A stretch of 64,000 nt of DNA, taken from positions 1 through 64,000 of the forward strand of contig JAJFJB010000031.1 in assembly GCA_021774435.1 (NCBI GenBank), in the 5' to 3' direction. The notes beneath the pieces were generated by a model that had not been told where the DNA came from, searched no databases, and saw only the letters and a program-made list of their open reading frames with translations. The DNA is from Alphaproteobacteria bacterium (GTDB lineage: Bacteria; Pseudomonadota; Alphaproteobacteria; UBA8366; GCA-2717185). Of this stretch, positions 30,360-39,885 are shown piece after piece; the stretch's first letter is position 1; each line of letters starts with the position of its first letter. The translations under genes and the position numbers were made by a program.

Positions 30360-31057
30360 GCAAAATCCTTTCTCAACGCATCATTGCCGTAAAGCAGGCG
30401 ATAAATGCCCCGGTACAGTGGTCCGGCTCCCTGCCGTTTCAATGCCTCCGGCGATAACACCGTTTTGCACGCGGCGCGCATAAACGTCGGCTCGGTTCCT
30501 TCGACAATAAACGCCCACTCGACCGAGGAGTCTGGTTCCGAGCGAATTTTCCCTTCGGTCGTCTCGTTGGCGGAACTGTTCGCGCTGCTTTTGAGCAGCT
30601 GAGCGCCAATGATCCCAGGTTTTTCCAGTATGGACGGCATGGCGGTCCTGACGAGCCAATCCGCGAGGGGGCCAGGCAGCGTGCGTCCAGGACGCGGCCG
30701 GAATGAAGCCGCGACGGTGCCATAGCCGCGCCCGACCCGCTTCTCGATGTCCAGGACCGCGCGGGTCATGTTGTGAAAACTTGGCATGACCTGTTGCGTC
30801 CAGGCCGTTGGGTTGTTGAGCGCTTTACGGTATGGCTCACTCGCAAGGACATCGGCGCCGACCGTGTCGTAGAGCGCCATGTAGCGGGGACGGCCGGAAA
30901 TCGCACGGTATCGTCGACCACTAAGAAACCCGGGTACGTCACACCTCTCGTTGACGTGTTGGCGATTGTACCATTCGTTGAAATCGGCGTCGCCGTCAGG
31001 TCGGGCGTCGGTCCAAACGGCTAGAACAGCCTTGGCGTTTTGGGATTCTGGATGCAC
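30356..31057 (-). CDS. Hypothetical protein with dimeric alpha-beta barrel-like repeats
   Basis: KAVLAVWTDARPDGDADFNEWYNRQHVNERCDVPGFLSGRRYRA...PRYMALYDT; ATGA overlap with downstream CoA ligase; start (GTG 31057) uncertain. Confidence 0.6.
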   Translation of the reverse strand: MHPESQNAKAVLAVWTDARPDGDADFNEWYNRQHVNERCDVPGFLSGRRYRAISGRPRYMALYDTVGADVLASEPYRKALNNPTAWTQQVMPSFHNMTRAVLDIEKRVGRGYGTVAASFRPRPGRTLPGPLADWLVRTAMPSILEKPGIIGAQLLKSSANSSANETTEGKIRSEPDSSVEWAFIVEGTEPTFMRAACKTVLSPEALKRQGAGPLYRGIYRLLYGNDALRKDFA

Positions 31058-31154
31058 TCTTGAATGCCTCTTCAATGCGGCTATGGTGCGTAATCCCAGC
31101 ATGGCGGAAGTCGTTTTGTCCAGCCGTGGGACAAATTGTAACCAAGGGTCTTCG

Positions 31155-31586
31155 ATGGCGAACATACTACTGGTGCAGGGCGCGAATATGGTTTGGCTCG
31201 GCAAACGGGAGCCCGAACTGTATGGCACAACCACGGCGGACGAACTTGACACGATCGTGCGGGAACGGGCGACGGCGCTTGGTGTCGAACTTGACATCTT
31301 CTACGCCAATATCGAAGGAGAAGCGATTTCCCGGATCTATCAGGCCGCGAAGGACGGTATTGATGGCATTTTGATGAATCCGGCTGGATTCACCTACGCA
31401 GGATATGCATTGCGGGATTGTATCCGAGCCGTTTCGTTGCCCTATGTCGAGATCCATATGACCAATATCGAACGCCGCGGCACGCGCTCCGTTCTCGCGC
31501 CCACGGCAAACGGCGTTATTTATGGGCTGGGTATTTCTTCATACCTGCGGGGCCTCGACGCATTGCTTGATATAATCGAAGGCTGA
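31155..31586 (+). CDS. Divergent type II 3-dehydroquinate dehydratase (AroQ)-like protein
   Basis: QGANMVWLGKREPELYG, NIEGEAISRIYQA, LMNPAGFTYAGYALRDCI, VEIHMTNIERRG...GVIYGLG: recognizable AroQ fold signature with altered active-site loops. Confidence 0.75.
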   Translation: MANILLVQGANMVWLGKREPELYGTTTADELDTIVRERATALGVELDIFYANIEGEAISRIYQAAKDGIDGILMNPAGFTYAGYALRDCIRAVSLPYVEIHMTNIERRGTRSVLAPTANGVIYGLGISSYLRGLDALLDIIEG

Positions 31587-31591
31587 TCGAA

Positions 31592-32329
31592 ATGAAGCCG
31601 CTACCGCGCTATCAGGAAATAGCCGAGGAACTTCTCGGCGATATCGCCGCCGGAAAATTCGCCGTTGGTTCCATGCTGCCAACTGAGCTTGAACTTTGCG
31701 ACCGGTTCGAGGTGAGCCGTTTCACGATCCGGGAAGCGTTGCGCCGGTTGCATGATTTAGGATTGCTGCATCGAAAACGCGGATCTGGCACTGTCGTGCG
31801 CTCTCGGGAACCGCAATCCGCGTTTGTGCAAACGTTGGGTTCGATGTCTGCGCTGTTGCAATATCCGCCGGAAATTCAGATCAAAGTCATCAAGAGCCAA
31901 AGTATTACCGCGGATGCTGAGCAAGCGCGTCTGTTACATTGCAAGGTTGGGCGAAAATGGGAACGGATCAGCTGTGTTCGTTGGGTTTCCGGGCCCGACA
32001 CGCCGATCAGCTGGACGGATCTCTATGTGCCTCCCCGTTACAAGTCTGTCGCCGAACTGATAGGTACCGACTCCAAACCGGCATTCGAGCATCTCATCAA
32101 CAAGTTCGGTGAAACTGTATCGAATGTACGGGTTGAACTATCCGCGAGCAGCGTCACGAAGGAAATGGCCGAAGTGCTGGCGGTCGAGCCCGATACGCCG
32201 GCCATGACAATTGTGCGACGCTATACGGGCAATCGGGAGAAGACGTTCGAAGTCTCCGTCAGCGTCCATCCGGAGGGACGATTCACTTACGCCATGGATA
32301 TGGAGCGGGAGTGGGGTGTCCGCTTCTGA
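31592..32329 (+). CDS. GntR family transcriptional regulator with UTRA domain
   Basis: YQEIAEELLGDIAAGKFAVGSMLPTELELCDRFEVSRFTIREALRRLHDLGLLHRKRGSGTVV wHTH; UTRA-like C-terminus. Confidence 0.92.
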   Translation: MKPLPRYQEIAEELLGDIAAGKFAVGSMLPTELELCDRFEVSRFTIREALRRLHDLGLLHRKRGSGTVVRSREPQSAFVQTLGSMSALLQYPPEIQIKVIKSQSITADAEQARLLHCKVGRKWERISCVRWVSGPDTPISWTDLYVPPRYKSVAELIGTDSKPAFEHLINKFGETVSNVRVELSASSVTKEMAEVLAVEPDTPAMTIVRRYTGNREKTFEVSVSVHPEGRFTYAMDMEREWGVRF

Positions 32330-32346
32330 TAGCGCGATTGCGGTGC

Positions 32347-32733
32347 TTAGGAGCGCGCCTTCTGCTGGGCCGCGAAAGCCGTTTCCCAGTTCTGGCCATC
32401 GAAATGCGAAAGCTTGTATTCGGCACTTTGCAAATCGAAATCATCCAATGAGCGGATGTTAACGTTGTACATATTGGGTGCTGTGCGCGGGTGGGAATAG
32501 GTGTGAATGCCGCAGTTCTGACAAAAGAAATGCGTCGCGATTTTCTTGTTGAATTGATAGGCCTTGAGCACGTCAGCGCCTGAAATCAGCCGGAATCGTT
32601 CTTCCGGAACCCGGTGGTGCACCGATCCCTTCTTGGAACACATTGAACAGTTGCAGTCGCCTAATCTGGATAAATCCGCATCGACTTCGAATTTCACCGC
32701 GCCACAATGACAGCTTCCGTGATAGGTCTGCAT
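32347..32733 (-). CDS. GFA (CENP-V/GFA) domain-containing protein
   Basis: GSCHCGAVKFEVDAD, CNCSMCSKKG, FFCQNCGIHTYSHPR zinc-binding Cys pattern. Confidence 0.9.
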   Translation of the reverse strand: MQTYHGSCHCGAVKFEVDADLSRLGDCNCSMCSKKGSVHHRVPEERFRLISGADVLKAYQFNKKIATHFFCQNCGIHTYSHPRTAPNMYNVNIRSLDDFDLQSAEYKLSHFDGQNWETAFAAQQKARS

Positions 32734-32840
32734 CCTTCAAGTCCTTCCATTCGCGCTCAGGCTATTTTGCCATAGACTAGCCGGGGCCGCATTATCGATT
32801 GCGCCACGCTAACACGATCCGACAAAACAGGGATTGAATC

Positions 32841-33719
32841 ATGGGACCCTATCGTAGCTTTCTTTTCGCGCCCGGCAACCATCCACGGAAAGTGGAGAAA
32901 GTATTCGACGCCGGTTCCGACGCCGTGATCCTCGATTTGGAAGATGCGGTGGCGAATGACGAGAAGATTGCCACGCGAGCCGTCATTGTCGAGGCGCTGC
33001 AGCGCCCGCGCCGGAATTTGGGTTATGTGAGGATTAATTCCTTCGAGACGGAGTTCTGCTTTGGCGACCTGGAGGCCGTCGTCGGGAAGGGGCTCGACGG
33101 CATTGTCCTGCCCATGGCGGAAAATGGCGCACAGCTACTCGCGGTCGATTGGATGATCGGAAATCTGGAGCGCAAGCAAGGTCTGGAAACCGGCAGCATC
33201 GATCTTATCCCGATACTCGAAACTGGCAAGGGGATTGCCGCCCTGCCCGAGATCGCGGGTTGCGGCAGCCGGGTTCGCCGTATGGCGTTTGGGGCCGGGG
33301 ACTATTCGCTCGATATGAATATGGAATGGAGTTTGAACGAGGTTGAACTGGACGATGCCCGATCCCGCATGGTGTTGGCGTCACGGGCGGCGGGTCTGGA
33401 GCCGCCGCTCGACACGGTATGGATCCATATCAAGGATCTGGACGGTATGCGCCAGTCGTCCGAACGGGCGCAGCGTATGGGCTTCCAGGGCAAAATGTGC
33501 ATTTATCCGCCGCAGGTCGCCATCGTGAACGAAGTCTATAGTCCGGGTGCCGCCGAAATCGAACATGCGGAACGGGTGGTCGCCGCCTTTGCCGAAGCGG
33601 AAAAAGCAGGCTCATCGTCGATCCAACTCGATGGCTACTTCATCGACTATCCGATCGTCTACAAGGCGCAGCGCTTGCTTGATGCGGCGAAGATTATCCG
33701 CGACCGCGAAGCCGGCTAA
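32841..33719 (+). CDS. HpcH/HpaI aldolase / citrate lyase beta (CitE-like) family protein
   Basis: RSFLFAPGNHPRKVEKVFDAGSDAVILDLEDAV, VRINSFETEF, ILETGKGIAALPEIA, GFQGKMCIYPPQVAIVNEVYSP. Confidence 0.92.
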   Translation: MGPYRSFLFAPGNHPRKVEKVFDAGSDAVILDLEDAVANDEKIATRAVIVEALQRPRRNLGYVRINSFETEFCFGDLEAVVGKGLDGIVLPMAENGAQLLAVDWMIGNLERKQGLETGSIDLIPILETGKGIAALPEIAGCGSRVRRMAFGAGDYSLDMNMEWSLNEVELDDARSRMVLASRAAGLEPPLDTVWIHIKDLDGMRQSSERAQRMGFQGKMCIYPPQVAIVNEVYSPGAAEIEHAERVVAAFAEAEKAGSSSIQLDGYFIDYPIVYKAQRLLDAAKIIRDREAG

Positions 33720-33731
33720 GGAGTTCCGGAT

Positions 33732-34928
33732 ATGCCCATTGCCCCTGCAGATTCTCAAGCACTTGAACAACTCATGGCGGCGCGGCCGGCTTGGACCGGG
33801 GTAAAGACGGCGGGAGAAGCGGTCGGGCTGGAGCGCCATACCCTGTTACATAGCGGACCGCCGGCGGAAAAAGCGCATGTGACGCCGACACTGAACTCTG
33901 CCGCTGTCGCCTGCGTCTTCGAGGGTTGGGCCAAGGATCTCGATGACGCCGACGCGCTGCTTACGTCCGGCGGCATACGCTTTGAACCAGCTCAGGATCG
34001 CAACGTTGCGACACCGTTGGCGGCGGTCGTTTCGCCGTCGATGCAGGTTGTCGAACTGTCGGATTTGAACGGTGCCGGGTCACCGGCTTATGCGCCGCTG
34101 AATGGTGGTGGTACGGGCGGTGCACCCGCGGCACGATACGGCCGCAAGTCGCAGGCGGCGATTGATCTGCTCCGTTTTCTCAACCACGACGTTGCCCCTG
34201 CAATTGCCCGTGCTGCCGAGGAACCGGTGCCTTGGCTGCCCATTGTTGATGAGGCGCTGACACGAGGGGACGACGCCCATCTGCGTCACCTCGAAGCGCA
34301 TAAGATCCTAATGGGTATACTTGACACGCACTTGGGTAGGGTTTTCGCCGAAACCGAGGCCGGAATTTTCGTCGGCGAATGGCCGATCTTTCATCTCAAT
34401 TTCTGGATGGCGGCCGCCCGCTGCGCCCTTTCTGCCGCGGCAGGCGTGCCAGGCAGCGGCCTGATTACGGCATTCGGCGGAAACGGTGCTGAATTTGGTC
34501 TCCAGGTCAGCGGTTTCCCCGGGCGTTGGTTCACCGAGAAGGCCGACGTTCCGCGCGGCAATGTCCGGGCACCCTATACCTTGGACTCCTGCGTCGGCGC
34601 CTATGGGGATAGCGCACTGGCGGAAGGATTCGGCCTTGGCGCGATGTCACTGTCCTACTGCCCCGACATGCAGGCGCTGCACGAGGGCTTCTACGATGAC
34701 AGTATCTACATGTTGCCGGAAACTCTCTTGATGGCGGTCCATCCCGCGTTCCCACTGTCTGGCGCCCGGGCGGGGCTATCCGCGCGTGCTGTCATGGCGA
34801 GAGGCCAGGTTCCGGTCGTCGAGCTAGGTCTCGTGGAGAAGTTGGGGATTGATGGCGGTCTCGGGGCCGGATTGTATCGACCTCCGGTCGCACCATTTGC
34901 TGATGCGTGCGCCGCGCTGGACGGTTAA
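33732..34928 (+). CDS. DUF1116 (YlbE/AllG)-like protein
   Basis: TLLHSGPPAEKAHVTPTLNSAAVACVFEGWA, GLITAFGGNGAEFGLQVSGFPGRWFTEKADVPRG, YGDSALAEGFGLGAMSLSYCP resemble DUF1116 motifs from memory; not searched. Confidence 0.65.
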   Translation: MPIAPADSQALEQLMAARPAWTGVKTAGEAVGLERHTLLHSGPPAEKAHVTPTLNSAAVACVFEGWAKDLDDADALLTSGGIRFEPAQDRNVATPLAAVVSPSMQVVELSDLNGAGSPAYAPLNGGGTGGAPAARYGRKSQAAIDLLRFLNHDVAPAIARAAEEPVPWLPIVDEALTRGDDAHLRHLEAHKILMGILDTHLGRVFAETEAGIFVGEWPIFHLNFWMAAARCALSAAAGVPGSGLITAFGGNGAEFGLQVSGFPGRWFTEKADVPRGNVRAPYTLDSCVGAYGDSALAEGFGLGAMSLSYCPDMQALHEGFYDDSIYMLPETLLMAVHPAFPLSGARAGLSARAVMARGQVPVVELGLVEKLGIDGGLGAGLYRPPVAPFADACAALDG

Positions 34929-35076
34929 CAACGTTGTTTCCGCATAGGCCATTCTGAGACGCTTTGTCGAAGTGCTCAATTGTGGTGCTGGGTTGGAGAC
35001 AACCTAAATTCGGATATGATGGATCGCTGCATCCCGGCTAGTTTGGTACACGACGCACCCGATAGCGAGGCCCGCA

Positions 35077-36525
35077 ATGGAAGCGAAGAATCTCATAATA
35101 TTCATGAGCGACGGCCACGATCCGCGTTATCTCGGTTCGGCCGGCCATCCGTTGATGCATACACCGGCGTTGGACCGTCTTGCCAATCGAGGGACCCGGT
35201 TCAGCAATGCCTATACGCCGTGCCCTATCTGCGTGCCGGCGCGGGCGTCATTCGCCACCGGGCGGCATGTCCATCAAATTGGCTGCTGGGACAACGCGCA
35301 TGCCTATGATGGGGACATGCCAGGCTGGGCTGGGCAAGTGCAAAGCGCCGGGTATCCGATCGAAGCCATTGGAAAGATGCACTTCCGGCGCGTGGAAGAC
35401 CCGCTCGGGTTCGACCGGCAGCACGAACCGATGCATATCGCCGATGGCGTAGGCATGGTCTGGGGCGCGCTGCGCGATCCCTTTCCGACCCTCAATCCAC
35501 CGTTTCGTCTGATTAAGACCGTCGGCGCCGGCGTGTCGAACTATAATCTCTACGATCGTCGCATCGCGAATCACGCGGCGGAGTGGCTGAAGGCCAGGGC
35601 CAAGGCAGGTCGCGGTCCCTGGGTTCTGTATGTCGGATTTGTTGCGCCGCACCCGCCGTTCGTGGTGCCGCGCGAATATCTTGACCGATATCCTCTCGAC
35701 CGGGTGCCCTTGCCCAAGGCGCACGGCATGCCGGCGGAAAGCCTGCATCCTTGGCTTAGGGCGCAGCGGGCGTTCATCGCGCAGGACCGTTTCTTCCGCG
35801 ACGATGAGGAAAGGCGACTTGCATTCGCGTCTTACATGGCACTCTTGAGCTTCGTCGACGCGCAGATCGGATTTGTGCTAGATGCGCTCGAGGAACTCGG
35901 CCTCGATGCCGAAACGCGCGTTCTCTACACCAGCGACCACGGCGATTCACCCGGTGCGCGCGGCCTCTGGGGCAAGTTCAATTTCTTCGAGGAATCGGCG
36001 AAGGTTCCGATGATCATGGCGGGCCCCGGCATTGAACCCGGCAAGGTTTCCGAGACACCGGTCGGCCTGATCGATGTCTATCCGACCGTCCTGGATGGGC
36101 TCGGCATCGCCCCGCCTGAAGGCGACGGGGCGTTGGACGGCAAGTCTCTGTTCGAAATTGCCGGCGCGGCGGCCGAACCCGAGCGTATCGTGTTGAGCCA
36201 GTACCACGCCTTCGCCTCCCCGGCAGGCGGCTATATGCTGCGCAAGGGCCGCTACAAGTTTAATTACTATGTCGGGTATGGTCCGGAATTGTACGATCTT
36301 GAGAATGATCCCGAAGAAATTTCGGACCTGGCCGCCGATCCCCTTCATGCCGGCCGCCTCGTGGAGATGGAAGCACACCTGAGGGAATGGCTCGACCCAG
36401 AAGCCGTGGACCGCCGCGCCAAGGCCGATCAGGCGCGCCTCATCGAACGTCATGGCGGGCCGAAAAAGGCGCTTGGTGTCGGTGCACCCGGTACGACGCC
36501 GGTTCCCGGTTACGGCCACGAATAA
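35077..36525 (+). CDS. Type I sulfatase (formylglycine-dependent)
   Basis: NLIIFMSDGHDPRYLGSAGHPLMHTPALDRLANRGTRFSNAYTPCPICVPARASFATGRH with C-x-P-x-R motif (CVPAR); TSDHGDSPGARGLWGKFNFFEES. Confidence 0.94.
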   Translation: MEAKNLIIFMSDGHDPRYLGSAGHPLMHTPALDRLANRGTRFSNAYTPCPICVPARASFATGRHVHQIGCWDNAHAYDGDMPGWAGQVQSAGYPIEAIGKMHFRRVEDPLGFDRQHEPMHIADGVGMVWGALRDPFPTLNPPFRLIKTVGAGVSNYNLYDRRIANHAAEWLKARAKAGRGPWVLYVGFVAPHPPFVVPREYLDRYPLDRVPLPKAHGMPAESLHPWLRAQRAFIAQDRFFRDDEERRLAFASYMALLSFVDAQIGFVLDALEELGLDAETRVLYTSDHGDSPGARGLWGKFNFFEESAKVPMIMAGPGIEPGKVSETPVGLIDVYPTVLDGLGIAPPEGDGALDGKSLFEIAGAAAEPERIVLSQYHAFASPAGGYMLRKGRYKFNYYVGYGPELYDLENDPEEISDLAADPLHAGRLVEMEAHLREWLDPEAVDRRAKADQARLIERHGGPKKALGVGAPGTTPVPGYGHE

Positions 36526-36805
36526 CGCCCGCATGCTCCCGATTCCGGTCACCCGGTTCCCGAGCACTGCTCCCGACCGCGTCCAGAACTTAGAGAAACC
36601 CGAAGGCGGTGGCCCGAGGTCGCGAATGCGGGGGAAACCGGACGTGCGCCGACGCAACACCGCAGGATCGAGGCGAGCCAGAAGCGGAACCAGTTAAGCT
36701 TGATAATTGATAAAATTTAGCGGAAGCAAGCGCCAAATTTCGCTTCATGGTTTCCTTTCTCCCGATATTCGTGGAGGCTCGAGCAGGAACGGCGCAATAG
36801 CATTT

Positions 36806-37912
36806 CTATCCGCGGATCAACGCCCGATCCGCTACATCCTCGTCGAGGACCAGGCCAAGCCCCGGAGCGCGAGGTGCGCGCAAGTACACACCGTCGTCGG
36901 TCACTACTTCATCGGCGCCAAGGCCGACGAACAGCCGGTTTTGAATATCCAGCAGCGCGTTGTCGGGCATGAAGTATTCGATCCATTTGATGTTCGGTAA
37001 TCCTGCTGCCATGTGTATGTGGACGGCCTGTAGGTTCCAGGGCGACACCGGAATGCCCTTGGCCGTCGCAAAGGCGTGGATGCGGAGAAAATCAGTGATT
37101 CCGCCTGTGACCATTGCGTTTGGCTGCGCAATATCAATGTGTCCGTGTTCGAGGAGAGCCCGGAACTCCATCAGTCCGGCATGCTGTTCACCACCAACGA
37201 TGTATGTGCCGCCCGCCCGCTCCTTGATTCGCGCATAACCAGGAATGTCGTCCGGTTGAACAGGTTCTTCCAGCCAATAAACGTTGAAGGGCTCCCAGTC
37301 CTTAAGCTGCGAGATCGCCGTATCCACATCCCAGCTTCCGTTCACATCGACCATCAGTTTGATGTCATCGCCAATGGCAGCGCGCACTTCGCGTACGCGG
37401 TCGGTTGCTTCTTCGGGTGTTACGAACCCGCGGGTACCTCGGATTTTCATAGCCTTATGGCCTTTGGCCACGTATTCCGCCGCCCGTGCGGCAAGTGCAT
37501 CCGGCGGCATATGATGCGCGCAGTTCGCATAAGTGGGGATCAGATCACGCTGGCCACCCAACAAATGAGAGACGGGTACATTCAACGCCTTTCCCTTGAT
37601 ATCCCATAGCGCCATGTCTATGGCCGCCATGCAGACGCGAACAATGCCCTCGGTTCCTCGCCTCGGGACCGCATCCCGGTACATGCGCTCCCAAATCTCG
37701 GAAGTATGTTGCGGATCGCGCTCCAGTACGTGGGGCGAAAGGGCGTTCTCGATAATCTGTTGAAACACCGCACCCGTATTCGGCGGTGCGCTTGCGAATC
37801 CGATGCCGACAATTTCGCTGTCCGTGTGGACCGACACGACGAGGACTTCGGCCACATATGCGGACCCCTCATCGCCCTTATATCGTTTTGCCTGAATGCC
37901 CCTAATCTTCAT
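36806..37912 (-). CDS. Mandelate racemase / muconate lactonizing enzyme (enolase) superfamily protein
   Basis: HKAMKIRGTRG KxR-type motif, MVDVNGSWDVDTAI, YWLEEPVQPDDIPGYARI, VGGEQHAG, DIAQPNAMVTGGITDFLRI. Confidence 0.92.
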   Translation of the reverse strand: MKIRGIQAKRYKGDEGSAYVAEVLVVSVHTDSEIVGIGFASAPPNTGAVFQQIIENALSPHVLERDPQHTSEIWERMYRDAVPRRGTEGIVRVCMAAIDMALWDIKGKALNVPVSHLLGGQRDLIPTYANCAHHMPPDALAARAAEYVAKGHKAMKIRGTRGFVTPEEATDRVREVRAAIGDDIKLMVDVNGSWDVDTAISQLKDWEPFNVYWLEEPVQPDDIPGYARIKERAGGTYIVGGEQHAGLMEFRALLEHGHIDIAQPNAMVTGGITDFLRIHAFATAKGIPVSPWNLQAVHIHMAAGLPNIKWIEYFMPDNALLDIQNRLFVGLGADEVVTDDGVYLRAPRAPGLGLVLDEDVADRALIRG

Positions 37913-37955
37913 CGTGCGTTCTTTCGAATGGGTTTCTGTGTCAAACGGTTCGGCG

Positions 37956-38246
37956 TTAGCCGATTCTCGTCATTTCATCGAGGGTGAAGGCTTCAACCGC
38001 ACCCTCCGTCGCGGTCCCATAGTCCCGCAGATGCTTGGCGCTCATATGTGTCTGCCAAAGTTCGCGAGATTTCCAGTTCTCGTAGAACATGAAATGAGCC
38101 GGGTTATCGTTGGCCTGATGTAAATCGTATTGCAGGCAACCGTCTTCAGACCGTGTGATATCGATGAGCTTTTCGAGCTCTGCTTTCACAAGATCGATTT
38201 TATCCGATTTCGCCTTAATGTTGGCAACGATGATGAGTTTCGGCAT
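37956..38246 (-). CDS. Antibiotic biosynthesis monooxygenase (ABM) family protein
   Basis: LIIVANIKAKSDKIDLVKAELEKLIDITRSEDGCLQYDLHQANDNPAHFMFYENWKSRELWQTHMSAKHL. Confidence 0.9.
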   Translation of the reverse strand: MPKLIIVANIKAKSDKIDLVKAELEKLIDITRSEDGCLQYDLHQANDNPAHFMFYENWKSRELWQTHMSAKHLRDYGTATEGAVEAFTLDEMTRIG

Positions 38247-38319
38247 GAGGACCCCTTTTTTGGATTATTTATGACAGAGTATCCGACGGCGGGAACATGC
38301 CGTTGTTGCCAATACTGGT

Positions 38320-39342
38320 TTAATGGAAGCCATCGAGCACGATCTTGCCCTTGGCTTGGCCTGTCTCTATCCGGCGGTGTGCTTCGCGCAGATTTGCTGC
38401 ATTGATGGGCGATAAGACCTCCGACACCGTGGTCCGGATCCGGCCCGCATCGATCTCGGCCGCAGTCCACGTCAGTAGCTTATGCTGCTCGATCATGTCC
38501 GGCGTCTGATGCATCGCGCGGGCAAACATGAACTCCCAGTGTAAGCTGGCCGCCTTCATTTTCATGCCGTCCATCGGCATGGGAAGACCGGTATCGTCGA
38601 TGCTCACGATGCCGCCCTCGGGACGAATAAGCTCGACCGCCGTTTCCCAATGCCGCATATCGTTGAAGATGGCGATATGGTCGACATGACCGAACCCCAA
38701 TGCACGGGTCTCAGCCGCCATATCGCCACGGTGATTAACAACGTGATCGGCGCCGAGCTCCCGGACCCAAGATGTGGTTTCCGGTCGCGACGCCGTCGCG
38801 ATGACGACAAGGCCTGCCTGCTTGGCAAGCTGAATGCCGATAGAGCCGACACCACCGCCCGCGCCGATAATCAGGATGGACTCACCTTTGTTCCCCCCGT
38901 CGCGGTCGATGCCGAGCCGGTCAAAGAAAGCCTCGTATGCGGTGATCGTCGTGAGTGGTAGGGCCGCGGCCTCTGCGTGGGAGAGGGATGCGGGCTTTTG
39001 CCCAACGATGCGTTCGTCGACGAGTTGAAATTCGGCGTTGCTGCCGGGCCGTGTGATATCGCCGGCATAGAAAACTTCGTCGCCCGGTTGGAACAATGTG
39101 GCGTCCGGCCCGACGGCTTCGACGATGCCGCTGGCGTCCCAACCGATGATGCGCGGGGGATCTTCGGTGACGCCCTCATTGCCCCGTCCGGCACGGACTT
39201 TCACGTCCACGGGGTTGACCGCAATCGACTTGACGACGACGAGAATATCGCGGCCAGCGGGCACGGGTTTTTCCATTTCGAAATCGACGAAGGCATTCGC
39301 TTCCTCGACGGGAAGGTAGTTGATGATGCCGACAGCTTTCAT
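38320..39342 (-). CDS. Zinc-type alcohol dehydrogenase-like / quinone oxidoreductase (MDR superfamily)
   Basis: VKSIAVNPVDVKVRAG, IIGWDASGIVEAVG, ILIIGAGGGVGSIGIQLAKQAG. Confidence 0.92.
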   Translation of the reverse strand: MKAVGIINYLPVEEANAFVDFEMEKPVPAGRDILVVVKSIAVNPVDVKVRAGRGNEGVTEDPPRIIGWDASGIVEAVGPDATLFQPGDEVFYAGDITRPGSNAEFQLVDERIVGQKPASLSHAEAAALPLTTITAYEAFFDRLGIDRDGGNKGESILIIGAGGGVGSIGIQLAKQAGLVVIATASRPETTSWVRELGADHVVNHRGDMAAETRALGFGHVDHIAIFNDMRHWETAVELIRPEGGIVSIDDTGLPMPMDGMKMKAASLHWEFMFARAMHQTPDMIEQHKLLTWTAAEIDAGRIRTTVSEVLSPINAANLREAHRRIETGQAKGKIVLDGFH

Positions 39343-39394
39343 GCTCGTAACTCCTGTAGTCGGGCCGAGGGCCGCGTTTCTAACATGGATACCT

Positions 39395-39526
39395 ATGCTA
39401 ATCGATTACACAATCGAACCCGTATGGAACCTATGGGCGGTCCGCCCGCCCGGGCATATGGTTCCGGCGCGGACGCGCGCGTTCATCGACTTCATGGAAA
39501 TGAAGTTCCGGGAACTCGAAGCATGA
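39395..39526 (+). pseudogene. Remnant of a LysR-type transcriptional regulator (C-terminal tail only)
   Basis: PVWNLWAVRPPGHMVPARTRAFIDFMEMKFRELEA-stop matches the usual C-terminal tail of LysR effector domains; no HTH or effector core upstream in any frame. Confidence 0.6.
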
Positions 39527-39885
39527 CGGGGTGGAGACATTCAGCTTGTGCAAATGTCTGCCTTGGGGCCGGGCTATACCACCTGGGCGTCGCACCAATT
39601 GCCGAGGCCCGTATGGTGCTGGATGGGCAAAATAAACGTCGTTTCTGCATCGGCACTCAAGAGACGCTGTTTCGTGGTGCTCCTATGAGAAAAGCGTTTC
39701 TAAACGGATTGCCGGAATGCCGCGCCGTTGGTTCATATGATCGCAACGCTCGACCAACGCAATTTGTGGCATTACGCTTAAACCCAAACGCAAACCCCGC
39801 TTTGATCACGCGATAAGGCGGCGTCATCGGACGGTGACGTTTGTTCGATGACAAGCTCAAACTCAGGGACGAGAAGGTATCCGCT

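Noticed and set aside
38977-39816. 279-aa plus-strand ORF over 38977-39816
   Set aside because: First part is antisense to the MDR oxidoreductase; protein has no recognizable domain; likely a high-GC spurious ORF.
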